From contig PCDI01000002.1 of the NCBI GenBank assembly GCA_002778195.1, positions 1,881,628-1,945,627 of the forward strand: DNA of 64,000 nucleotides. Reading direction: 5' to 3'. The DNA comes from Raffaelea ambrosiae (taxonomy: Eukaryota > Ascomycota > Sordariomycetes > Ophiostomatales > Ophiostomataceae). The notes under the pieces are model-generated. The model was not told the DNA's origin, did not search any database, and was given only the letters and a program-made list of their open reading frames with translations. The translations under genes and the position numbers were made by a program. Shown here in pieces: positions 33,101 to 43,132 of this stretch; position 1 is the first letter of the stretch, and the number at the start of each line of letters is the position of its first letter.

Positions 33101-33431
33101 GAAGAGGTTGTTGGGCTTGTTTCTGTTGCTGCTGCGATAGCATCTGCCGGTGCTGCTGGAGCTGGTGGAAGCGCTGCTGCAGCATTTTCTGGGGCATCTG
33201 CTGGAACTGCTGTGGTATCTGCACTGTGGGCTGCATCTGTTGCTGCATGTGCACATGTTGCATCTGCTGCATCTGCTGCATCTGCTGCATCTGCTGGAAC
33301 TGCTGCATCTGCCGCAGCTGATGATGCTGCTGCTTCTCGGAAGACTGGGCGTGTGAGGGCGGCGGGTCAGCCGGCCGTCGGGGTGCCCCAGGAGGCGCCG
33401 ACGGCGGCACCGGCCGCGCCTCGCTCGCCAT
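27115..33431 (-). CDS. SRB8: Mediator subunit 12 (Srb8)
   Basis: Three exons (33431-31579, 31474-31246, 31167-27115) encode 2044 residues. The start is the ATG at 33431 (MASEARPV). MED12/Srb8 belongs to the CDK8 kinase module of Mediator, which represses or tunes RNA polymerase II transcription in the nucleus. The N-terminus (about 1-130) is Gln/Met-rich. The MED12 domain begins near residue 412 (MDFNPWTGRHPEDRFTEATI), and the conserved Srb8 block GKVLLEQCMLKNVPVDRA..FKRKG is near 535-570. The join to exon 2 gives QYAARFVRQLYLERLLDQDQ and that to exon 3 gives SRLEYLSKYR, both in frame. The long third exon is helical and ends in QRRR. The protein is longer than many fungal relatives because of low-complexity inserts. 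It is divergent from the Asterix-like gene. Confidence 0.9.
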
Positions 33432-35582
33432 GCGAATGGCGACCAAGGCCTCCGGTGCGTGTGTGGAATGTGGGATGGAGGGTGATGCGTTAGCGACCCA
33501 TCGAAGGGGCGGCCAGCAACGGGGCAGATGGGACGGATGGTTCGAGGGGGGTCCGGAGTCTCCGATCGGATCCTCCGAGTCGGTCGGTCGAGTCGGCCGG
33601 GTGTGGTCAGGTCAGGAGGAGACAATCTGTAGTTGTTCGCTCCGTTGTCGCCGCGGTCTGGGAGTCTCTGCTCTCGTGGTGCTGTCACAGTTGCGTGGCA
33701 CGCGCACTCGGTGGCGAGTCGGTAAAGATTGCAGCTGATGGCGATCGCAGGAAAGGGGAAGAGGAGTCGAGGGCGCGGCGAGTCGAGTCGAGCATCGCCG
33801 GGGCCATCAGCAGCAGTGCGGGCTGCTGGGCGAGGGTTGCTGTTGGTGTTGTCGTCGTCAACGGTGTCGATGGGTGAGTGGTGTCACCAATGCGCCAGGG
33901 CTCTGGGGCTGGCTGTGAGATTTTGTTGCGTCCTGAGGCAGTGAGATGCGAGGACAAGTGGACCCACACTCTGCGGCCGTCGATTTCGGATGAAAGAAAT
34001 GCGTACTCGTGTAATTGAACAAGTTTGCCGGCAGAGACTGCCCAGTCAGCCGATCGTCGATTGCCGCAGGCGCAGGTTGGTGACTGTCGTTTTGCGGTGG
34101 TGGTGTTGGTGGTGGTGGTGGTGGTGGTGGTGGCAATATCGCCAAATTCAAAAATCCAAAATCGAACGAAAAAGGGCTGTTGGCCTGTGTTGGCCTAAGT
34201 TGGTAATCCTGGTAATAATGGCAACTAAAGGCCGGGTCGGTGTATCCTTACGGAGAAGCGATCGGGATGGGTTCCAGGCTCTAAACTATGCAGCTAGTCA
34301 ATGTTGGGACCTCCATGTGGCTTCCCTGTTCCAGTAATCACTCCTAATCAGGGCAATCAGGACCCGGGAGGTGCGAATGCTGCATGCTGATTACAGCGAG
34401 GAAAAGACAGAAAGAAGGGGAAGGACCGCCCCAGACGCTGCGCCAGCCCGCCGAGAAAGGCAGGGGGCCTCGGAATGGCTGCGGGAAAGAGCGAGCCTCC
34501 GTTTTGCCTCGCCTCCGGGCCAATCACGCGCCACAGCTAATCAGCGACGGACACACACTTGCCAGCCTGTGGTTGGGCCCCCCTGGCGTTATCGGGCACA
34601 CGCCTCTCGCATACACCTACACCGTAGAAAGCTCAGGGTGGTTTTACGGAGAAAGCTGTAACCTGTGGGGGGTTCGGGCTGCTCCTTCCGGCTAAGGGGG
34701 GGTGTATCGCGCGCGACTTCCTCTTGGGGCTGTCAGGGTGGCGTGCCGCATCATTGGCGTTATTACGCTATATTTGTCATGTCCTCTTGGAGCCGAAGGC
34801 TCCCATGCAGCCTATCTCACATAAAGTGCTCCGTTATTATTAGTGATCTCTAGTGGGCTTAAAGTGTCCATTTACTGATCCGTTTGCAGGCACATCTGAC
34901 CCACTCGCACACCGTATTCCACACAAGTACGGCAGACACCCCAAGATACACACAGACATCTCACAACCACACCTATGTGTCCCAAAGCCCATGATCAGAT
35001 ACTGCTACTACAACTCGCATGTATGGCTCGTCGGCTCGGGCGCCGCCGTAGGTTCCCAAACCAACCAACCCGCAGTCTAGCGTTCTCCCTGCCTTGTCTC
35101 ACACGTGTCTAGGCCGCACTGTGAATAATTACACAGAGCAGTTATGATTATTTGACACTGTCTGCACGCGGCCGACACGCCGCAGTCCTTCGTATTGTTC
35201 TTCGCCCACAATGCCTGGAAAGGCCTGCAAAGCGAGCCTACGGCTAGTCCTTCCGTTGTCAGCAGACTTCCGACCTTTGCATCTGACAGCCGTAAGTGGA
35301 GCCAAGTTGCTCCCCCCCCCCCGCACAAACGAGGCAGGTGCACAAGTAGTGATAGTGTAATAGTTACTATGTAGTCGTACGCTGTTTAGCGGCCATAGCG
35401 TCTGGGCTGGTCTGGGCTGCCATAATTAGTCATCAATAGACTCTCCAAATTTCTAATTGGTTGCGTCGCAACAGCACCACAGAAAAGCTTCCACCACGAT
35501 ATCGCATTGTTTGTGTGTCCCCCCTGGAAGCTCCCTGTCCACCAGCATCAGACTTCTCGTCGCTCCCTACTCAACACTCACG
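33432..35582. other. Divergent intergenic region
   Basis: About 2.15 kb between the starts of MED12 (-) and the Asterix-like gene (+). A GGT microsatellite lies at 34096-34133. Frames such as 34371-34661 (+) have no protein-like features. AT content rises after 34750. No tRNA or other RNA gene recognised. Confidence 0.55.
34096..34133. repeat. GGT trinucleotide microsatellite
   Basis: About twelve GGT triplets with one GTT interruption in the MED12 upstream region. Not in a supported coding frame. Confidence 0.9.
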
Positions 35583-36108
35583 ATGTCGTCCAAAAAGGAT
35601 CCCCGTCGGATCAACCTGGGTGAGAGACATTTTGGATACTCCGTTTTTATCGCATTGCCTCCTGCTAACGATTCTCTCCTTTCCAGTCGTCCCCTACCAG
35701 GCGCCGAACCCCAAAGGCGAGGCCGCGGACATGGCCTCATCCATGTCCTCGATTATGCCCATGGCTGCCATGCTGACGCGTAACCGCTACGTCGGATGGT
35801 ACGCCTGCGACGTTTCCGATAACCGGACGATTCAGGAGAACACGTGAGACTAACAAGAACCAGGGGCGCGGTCCTTTTCAGCATTACAAGCTGGATGGGT
35901 GAGAGCGAAGATGTTAAGAACAACGGCACTCCGGGTTACTTTGCTGTCGGCATGTCGGGTAAGTGGCTCTATCATTATTGACTCTGCGGAAACACATGTT
36001 CTAACACATGCAGTCATGGCTCTGCTTGTCACCTACATTCCCCTTTTCATGCCCGTTCCCGGCCAGCAACAACAACCCGCTGCTCCCCAACCTGTTGCCG
36101 TCGCATAA
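35583..36108 (+). CDS. Asterix / UPF0139-family ER membrane protein
   Basis: Four exons (35583-35619, 35687-35798, 35864-35958, 36014-36108) encode 112 residues. The family (human WDR83OS/Asterix) includes a partner of CCDC47 in the ER chaperone complex for multi-pass membrane proteins. Visible features are the conserved N-terminal DPRR, a linker rich in Pro and Ser, and two membrane segments: MPMAAMLTRNRYVGWGAVLF.. at about 35-60 and YFAVGMSVMALLVTYIPLF at about 73-95. The tail is rich in Gln and Pro. The second intron uses the donor at 35799 and the acceptor ending at 35863. This choice gives GWGAVLFSITSWMGESEDVK, close to the family pattern, whereas the uninterrupted frame stops early. It is convergent with SSZ1, 514 nt away. 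Confidence 0.85.
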
Positions 36109-36622
36109 GCGAAAGCCAAATCCAATTGCATGCCGAACAATCTGTCCACGACCTTAGCCGATCGATTGAAGACGAAAGGGTCGCGACACCAGACGAGAGC
36201 AAGCAGACTGTCTTGTCCTTTGTTGCAGAGATGGCCTTCCTGCGAGATACCCAGAAATCTGTTTGGATAGGAGTGTATATGTATAACTAGTATAACGTGC
36301 GGAAGTTATGGAATATAAAAAGAAAAGGCATGGCGGGCATTTTGATAGCAGCAAACAAAACATAGGTTCCAGCGGTTGTCATGCAAAGTGATCCTCGGTC
36401 TGCAAATACTAGTTACTGAATTGAGCATCGAAACGTCAAAAAACAAGTGATAAAAAACTACCAGAATCTAAGTGTGCACTTTTTCTATCTATGCATCCCA
36501 TGTTGAACTTTTGTCCCGCCTCCCGCCCCCCCGGTTTCTCCTCAGACCTCTTTGGCCCTCCTTTCAAGGCACAACGGCCTAATAAGTTTACGCAAAAAAA
36601 TGCAAGTGTTGACTGCACCAAC
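36109..36622. other. Convergent 3' intergenic region
   Basis: About 0.5 kb between the 3' ends of the Asterix-like gene and SSZ1. AT-rich, no coding signal. Confidence 0.7.
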
Positions 36623-38591
36623 TTAGAACGAACCCCGGATCGCAGCCTTGCCGCCAACCTCTCTTGCCGTAAAGCTGACCGACATGTCCGCCCGGATGCT
36701 GATGGCCACCTCAATCTTAGCCTTGGGCTTCACACTCCGCAGAGCCGCCTCTGCCAGCAGACCCTGAACCTTCCAGCCCTTTTTCCGCTCGTCCTCCTCC
36801 TCATCATCCTCGTCATCCTCATCACTGTCGTCATCATCCTCGTCGTCGTCGGCCTTGGCCGGCTTCTCCTTCTTCTCGGCCGGGATGACATGCACGTGCG
36901 AGCTGCCCTCGGCAAACTTCAGCAGGACATCGCCGCCCTCCTTGGGACCGGCCACCAGAATGGCACGGCGGACGGGGACAGCGGCCTGCGCAGCAATGAT
37001 GGGCGTGAACACCTCGCCCTCCTCGCCGCCAGCGGCCACAACGCCGACAGCGAAAGCAGTGTGCTGGACAGTGCTGACGCCAGCGTGGGCGCTCTGCTCG
37101 ATCTCGTCGGCCTCAAAGTCGCGCACCAGGTTGGCCTGCAGGGCGGCGCCGCGGGCCTGCAGCTCGGACGGGTTGGTCGCGGTGGGCACGGTGCTGGGCG
37201 CGACAATGCTGGCGGTGCCGCGGAACAGGGCGTCGAGGTTGGCAGCGATGCGCGGCGTGTGGGCGGTGCCACCGGACAGGAGGACCACGTCAATGTCAAT
37301 GAGGTCGAGGCCGGCCTTCTCGACGACGGACTGCACGAGGCGGTCGATGCCGGCAAAGACGGGCCGGCCGAGCGTCTCGTAGCGGAAGCGGTTGATGGTG
37401 CTGGTAAAGTCGATGCCGTCGGCCAGGGACTCGATGCTGAACGAGGCGTTGGCGCCCAGGCTCAGCGCCTTCTTGGCCGCCTCGGCCTCGAGGCGCATCT
37501 TGGCCAGGCTGCGGGCGTTCTCGCGAGGGTCCAGGCCCTTGTTCTTCTTGGCAAACTCCTTGGCGAAGTGGTCGATCAGGACCTTGTCCAGAGCGGCACC
37601 GACGAACTCGTAATCGTGCACGGCCGCGAGCACCGTCGTCATACCGGCACCCGACGAGATCACGGCCGCGTCCGAGCGCGTGCCGCCCAGGTCCACGACC
37701 ACAATGAACTTGTCCTTGTGGCCGCTCTCAGCCGACGCGCCGTTGGCCTCGGCGTCTATCCGGGCGTTGTAGGCGGCGGCCACCGCTGCGGGCTCCGCAA
37801 TCAGCTGCAGGATCTCCAGACCAGCACCGTCGGCGGCCTTGATGACGGCCTGGCGCTGGGCATCGGTGAAGTTGGTCGGGACGGAAATAACGGCCGACGT
37901 GACCTTGCGGCCCAGGTAATCCGAGGCGGAGCCGACCAGGCGCTTCAGGTACCGGGTCGCCACATCATTGACGGACACCGTCGACGGGTCGGCCGGCTTG
38001 AACTCTGCCTCCTCGTCCACCTCCTCACCCTCGGGCCGCGAAGACTTGTCGATGATGCTGAATGTGACCTCACCGCTCGTTTCTTGTGGGTGAGCAGAAG
38101 CATGGCAGTAGGTAGGGTCGATCGAAGCGAAGCTGTTTGAAGAGTCCTGTCAATGTTCTGCCCTTGCCTGCTTTTTTTTTTTTTATATCCATACTCCGCC
38201 TGCAAAAACGGGGGAGGGGGGGGGTGACTCGGCACTCACCTCTTGCCAAGGAGATCCTTGAAGTAGGCAACAGTGTTCTTCGGGTTCCGGACAAGGAAGT
38301 TCTTGGCCTGCTGGCCGTAGTACTCCTCGCCATCGACGTAGGACAGGACGGTGGGAATCTGGCGATCTGGTACTTGTTAGCTGCTGTGTACCTCTACTGA
38401 GCGCCCCGACAGGGCCCTCGGTCGAGGTAAAACCTACCACCATCCTCGTTGGCAATGACCTCCACACGGTCGTCGAACGTGTAGGCAATGGAGCTGTTGG
38501 AGTTGCCAAACGAAATGCCAATGGCAGTTCTGTCCTCTGGTGCGACCTGGGTGGCCGACCGGGTGGCGTCCGTGGCTCCCTCTGAGGCCAT
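36623..38591 (-). CDS. SSZ1: Ribosome-associated Hsp70-like protein Ssz1
   Basis: Three exons (38591-38438, 38366-38240, 38132-36623) encode 596 residues. Ssz1 pairs with the J-protein zuotin as the ribosome-associated complex, which stimulates Ssb-type Hsp70 on nascent chains. The N-terminal ATPase fold shows GISFGNSNSSIAYTF at the first phosphate loop (canonical Hsp70 has GIDLGTTNS). RNPKNTVAYFKDLLG, VPTNFTDAQRQAVIKAA, LIAEPAAVAAAYNAR, VVDLGGTRSDAAVI and VVLLSGGTAHTPRI also fit. The altered phosphate loops and the short C-terminal half fit Ssz1 rather than a canonical Hsp70. An acidic stretch interrupts the C-terminal part at about 517-543 and explains why it is longer than the yeast protein (538). 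It shares a 710-bp divergent region with NUP53. Confidence 0.9.
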
Positions 38592-39301
38592 GTCTGTTTA
38601 GACTGTGTGGGAGAAAGGGAGATGTCCAGAAACAAATCGAGTATCCTGAGGGGGGCAGACAGAGCTGTGTACGGCGAAGCAAAAACAAATACAAAAAAAA
38701 CTAATAGCAATAGCGAAGCGAAAAAAAAGTTACAACTCCTCGTCCAAAAAAAAAAAAAAAAGTTTAGTGCTTTACGCTATTGGTGGGGGAGTAAATGCCA
38801 TCTGGTAGAGTAGATCACGTGCAGGGTCCAGGTCCCTTCCAGGTCCCTTCTAGATCCCTTTTTTTGGCACGGCCGTCTTCCAAGACGGGGTGATACAGCG
38901 CGGAGAGCGCCCTGGGAAACAGAATTACCCCTGCGCTCCGAATACATAAGATACGTCTGCGCAGCGCGCTGATCTCAATAACAGCATATACAGCTGTGTA
39001 TGACAGAAGGTTAGCAACACTGCTGCCCAGATATTCGGAGGGGCGTGTAGAGGTACACTGGTACATGAAGACGTATCACGTGACCAGACGTTAGTGGACC
39101 AACCCCTGTTGCTGGGATACCTCTTTAAACTTTTTTTAGGGGACGCGACGAGGTGTCAAAGGCGCCTAGCTGACCTCAGCTCTCTTTTTCTGCCCTCCTG
39201 CAAAGAAACGACGTCCACGTCACAGCCACTGCGAAACTGGTTCTTTCGCCTTTTGATTTCTTTTTTTGTCCCCTCGATCATACACCAACCAGGCCAGAAT
39301 T
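38592..39301. promoter_or_regulatory. Shared divergent promoter region of SSZ1 and NUP53
   Basis: 710 bp between two divergent start codons. It holds A-rich and T-rich runs (38690-38760; 39130-39275) and a pyrimidine-rich leader before each gene. I see no element that I can name with confidence. Region assignment rests on gene orientation only. Confidence 0.5.
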
Positions 39302-40891
39302 ATGGCTCCTTTGGTATTGCACAACGTCCCCGATGACGAGCTCTACACGGGCAAGGACGGCGTAACGCGCCCGTTTGCCGTGGTAGGAGCAGCAGACGAG
39401 TAAGGGGATACACATACCAGCTATTGTGGTTTACAAGCACACACACTGACGCTTCTTTCTTTTTCCCACAGGCGCCGCTCTATGCGGTTACGGCGACAGG
39501 CTTCGACAAACCACGGCGCCTTTGGCCGGGCACGCTCGCGCGGACGGCAAGGCTCCGTCGGCCCAGCCGGCGCCGCACGACGGGCCCAGCAGCAGGCCAA
39601 GGCAACCTCCTCGACCACGACGGCCGCCGACGAGGTGTTTAGCGGCTGGAAGAAGCAGTACATCAGCGACCAGCAGCAGCAGGCCGAGACCGAGGCCGAG
39701 GACGAGGACGCCCCCGAGCAGCAGCAACAACAGCAGACCCAACAACAGGCCAAGCCCGCGGTGGCGAAGAAACAAAACCAGCCAGCCGAGATCATCCTGC
39801 GCGGCTACCGCTCGCCCGACTACCAGTACGCCGCCGTCCACCACTACGAGCAAATCGCCGGCCGCATCTGCGAAGACTACCCGCGCGACCCCCCCGTCGC
39901 CAGCCGGCGGTACCGCTCGAGCCTCCGCGACGTGGCCGCCCGCGCGGCCGCCACGACAGCCTCCAACGGCTCGCCGGCGCTGACCGCCGCTGAGCGCCAG
40001 GCGGTGATGCAGCGGGCCGCCAGCGGGCAGCACTGGGTGAAGGTGACGTTCGAGTCGGTGCAGGCGGCGGAGGCGGCGCTGTACGCGTCGCCGCAGAGCA
40101 TTCTGGGGTACTGGGTGTCGGCGGAGCCGTACCGGGGGGTGCCGCTTCCGCCGTCGGCCGACGTGGCGGTGCCCGACGACGACGCGATGCACGACCGGAG
40201 TTTTGACCAGAGCGGATTTGGTGGCGGCCATGGAAGCTCGCCGCTGTCGTCACGGACCGTGGAATCGGGCACCGTGACCAACGAGGAGGGCGCGGCCAGC
40301 AGCGGTACTCCTCTGGTGGCGGATGCGCTGACGGGATCGCCGTCGTCGTCGTCGGGCACTCTCACGGGCTTCGCGGCCGCCCTGAACAACAGCAACCGGC
40401 GGCGACCAGTGCCGGGCGGCCCCGCGTCGTGGAGCGTATTCGGCAGCGTATCAGGGGACTCGAATGCGGGAGGAGGAGCCGGAGCCGGAGCCGGAGCCGG
40501 AGTGCTCGTGCAGGGCAGCAGCGCCAGCGGCACGGCGACGCCTAGCAAAGAAAGCAAGGCAGTGGCAGCGGTAGTGTCTGGCTCGTCTGCGGCTGCTGCT
40601 GCGGCAGAGAATCCCGCCTATTGCCGAACCATCCCGAGCGCCAAGAAGGCCGCGCTGCGGCCGGCTGACCTGGCGCTCCTGCCGCGGGAATCGACGATGC
40701 GGCAGGTTGTGAAGCGGATCCCGCTGCTGCACCGGCTCACGGGGACGGTGATTGGCAACCAGGTGCCACGCAAGGACAACGGCCTATTTGACTGGGACAA
40801 GGCGAGTCTGTACTGGAAGTTGATTTGGTGGCTGGATTTCATGTTCTGCTTGTTTGGGGGCGAGATCCTGGACGCCAATAAGGACGAGTAA
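39302..40891 (+). CDS. NUP53: Nucleoporin Nup53 (Nup35 family)
   Basis: Two exons (39302-39399, 39472-40891) encode 505 residues. Nup53/Nup35 is an inner-ring nucleoporin that links Nup170/Nup155 to the nuclear membrane. Exon 1 (MAPLVLHNVPDDELYTGKDG) joins exon 2 in phase 2 to read through to RRSMRLRRQA. FSGWKKQYISDQ at about 89-100 is typical of the family. The dimerising RRM-like (MPPN) domain spans about 137-255: EIILRGYRSPDYQYAAVHHY, then HWVKVTFESVQAAEAALYAS and GYWVSAEPYRG. The middle is Ser/Gly/Ala-rich. The C-terminus, SLYWKLIWWLDFMFCLFGGE at about 478-497, is the membrane-binding amphipathic region. It is convergent with the methylcitrate dehydratase gene. Confidence 0.9.
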
Positions 40892-41331
40892 TGCGTGTGG
40901 ATAAACATGGGAGTTGTATTACTAGTGTGTCCTGGGGTTTATGATTTTTGCTTTTCGTTCTTTCAATATTTTTTCATGGTCTGTTATATTTCATCCGTAT
41001 GTAGGTACGGCACATAAAAACGGGGTCATTGGGGTTTGTCTTTTTTGCCTTGGGTAACTTTATTTCACTAATATCATTGTTTTCGTTTTTTTTCCTTATG
41101 CATATCATTTTTTTTTTCTTGTTAAGTTCTCGCTCCGCTCGTTTCCCTTTCATGCCAGTCCCTTTATCGTTTTGTCCACGCTTTACCTGCCCTCGCTTCG
41201 CTCGGTTTCATTGTCCTTTGCGTGACAGCGAGTGAAGATAGGTTGCCCCAAATATTTCCCCGCTTGCTTTGCATCGAGCGAAGCGAGTAAAGAAGCCAAC
41301 ACTTTTTTTTTTCTAAAAAAAAAAAAACTGC
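40892..41331. other. Convergent 3' intergenic region
   Basis: About 0.44 kb between the 3' ends of NUP53 and the methylcitrate dehydratase gene. T-rich runs and the 13-bp repeat described separately make up most of it. Confidence 0.7.
41129..41287. repeat. 13-bp element, two direct copies and one inverted
   Basis: CTCGCTCCGCTCG at 41129-41141 and CTCGCTTCGCTCG at 41192-41204 lie on the + strand. The exact reverse complement of the second, CGAGCGAAGCGAG, lies at 41275-41287. The last two could form a 13-bp stem with a 70-nt loop. The position between two convergent 3' ends suggests a terminator or 3'-end structure, but this is inference. Confidence 0.85.
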
Positions 41332-43132
41332 TTAGTTGTTCTCCTTGACGAACTTGCTCTTGTCGACGACATAGAGGTCGAGGTACTCGTCGACGGGCAG
41401 CTTGTCGACAGTGTTGGCGTCCACGCTCAGCTTGACGAGCTGCTCGACGCGGTCGGCGCCATAGTGCGGCTCGAGATGGCGCTTGTACTTGGCCAGGATG
41501 ACGGGCTTGGCCTCCTCGCGGCGCAGCGGGTGGCCCAGGGGCGCCTCGACGACGACCTCGGGCAGGACGGTGCCGTCGTTGAGGGTGACGGTCAGGGCGT
41601 TGGAGATGGTGCGCTTGTCTGGGTTGTGGTAGTCGGCGGTGAAGGCCGGGTCCTCGACGCAGGTGATCTTCTTGCGCAGGGCGTCGAGCTCGGGGCTGGT
41701 GGCGGCCTCGGAGCCGTCGAGGTAGTCGTTGGCGGTCAGGCGGCCGTACTGCAGCATGACGGCGGACATGTACTGCACGCAGTGGTCACGGTCGGCAAAG
41801 TTGTTGAGCTGGGCGTGCTGCTTGTCGATGATGCGGATGCAGGCCTCGTGGGTGCGGCAGGTGATCTCCTTGATGTCGGCGCTGGACTTGCCCATGGCCT
41901 TGAGCTGGGCGTAGACCTTCTCGGAGGCCTCGACGGCGGTCTGGGCGTGGAACTCGGCCGGGTAGGACACCTTGAACAGGACGTTCTCCATGACGTAGCT
42001 GCCGTAGGACCGGTTGAATTCAAAGGGCTTGCCCTTGAAGAGCACGTCGTAGAAGCCCCAGGTCTTGGCCGACAGCACGGTCGGGATGCCCGACTCGCCC
42101 TGGGCGACACGCAGCGCCGACAGGACGGCGCGCTGGCAGGCGTCGCCGGCGGCCCACGACTTGCGCGACATGGTGTTGGGCGCGTGGCGGTAGGTGCGCA
42201 GGCTGCTGCCGTCGACAAAGGCGTGGCTGACGGCGGCGGCGATGCCCTCCTTGCCGAGGCCCAGGATGTCCGCGACAACGGCCGCGCTGGCGACCTTGAC
42301 CAGCAGGACGTGGTCGAGGCCGACCTTGTTGTACGAGTTGAGGATGGCCAGGTTGCCCTGGATCTCGTGGGCCTTGGTGGCGTAGGCGAGGACGTCGCGG
42401 ATGGTGAAGATCTTGCCGCCGGCGAGCTTCTTGGCGGTGCCGCTCTTGTTGGTGCGGTTGACCCAGTCGGTCACCGCCAGGATGGCGCCCAGGTTGTCCG
42501 AGGGGTGGCCCCATTCAGCAGCCAGCCAGCAGTCGTTGTAGTCCAGCCAGCGGATGATGGCGCCAATGTTGAAGGCGCCGTTGACGGGGTCGAGCACGTA
42601 ATGCGTGCCGGGGACGCGGGTGCCGTTGGGCACAATGGTGCCGTCCACGGTGGGGCCCAGCATCTTGGTGCACTCGGGGAAGCGCAGGGCCTCGAGACCG
42701 CAGCCGAGGGTGTCCAGGAGGATCCATCGGGCAGTGTCGATCTGGGGGTGGGTGTTAGAGGGTGGTGGGTTCACGATATATAGTGACAGCACAGAAATAA
42801 AAAAGGCAGAACAACATTCAGCAGAACAGCAGAATCACAATGGACCTCTCACTTACTGCAACCTCGGAGTCGATCGAAGTCCCGCTGACATACGACGCAA
42901 TGTCGTCAATTTCCTTGTCGTAGGCCATGCTGGGCTTCGGAGTCGGGGCCGACGAGTAGGCGCGGAAGGCAGAGGCCGACAGGGCTAGTCTCGGAGCAGA
43001 AACAGTCGAAAGCACCGGTGCAGAAGTTGAGGCTCGCAGCAAGCACGAGGAAGCGGCAGCGGCAGAGCGGGTAGTCTGCGTACGCAACACGCGGCGAGAA
43101 GCGAAACGAAGGCTGCGCGTAGCCGCAGACAT
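41332..43132 (-). CDS. 2-methylcitrate dehydratase, mitochondrial (PrpD family)
   Basis: Two exons (43132-42857, 42741-41332) encode 561 residues. The enzyme dehydrates 2-methylcitrate in the methylcitrate cycle, which detoxifies propionyl-CoA. The first 70 residues are rich in Arg, Ser and Ala without acidic residues (MSAATRSLRFASRRVLRTQT), a mitochondrial targeting sequence. The mature part has PrpD/MmgE signatures: DTARWILLDTLGCGLEAL, VPGTHYVLDPVNGAFNIGA, DYNDCWLAAEWGHPSDNLGA, SHAFVDGSSLRTYRHAPNT, KSWAAGDACQRAV and FYDVLFKGKPFEFNRSYGSY. The 115-nt intron joins SEVA to IDTARW in phase 0. No frameshift or missing block is visible. The yeast counterpart is PDH1. Confidence 0.93.

Noticed and set aside
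33432..33446. Five-codon N-terminal extension of MED12
   Set aside because: It would start at TTG; the ATG at 33431 is the likely start.
34096..34133. GGT run as a polyglycine or polyvaline coding segment
   Set aside because: No supported coding frame passes through it and it lies in the MED12 upstream region.
36491..38140. 549-codon open frame on the + strand
   Set aside because: Antisense to SSZ1 exon 3 and without any domain-like pattern.
41464..42783. 439-codon open frame on the + strand
   Set aside because: Antisense to the methylcitrate dehydratase gene; same codon-bias effect.
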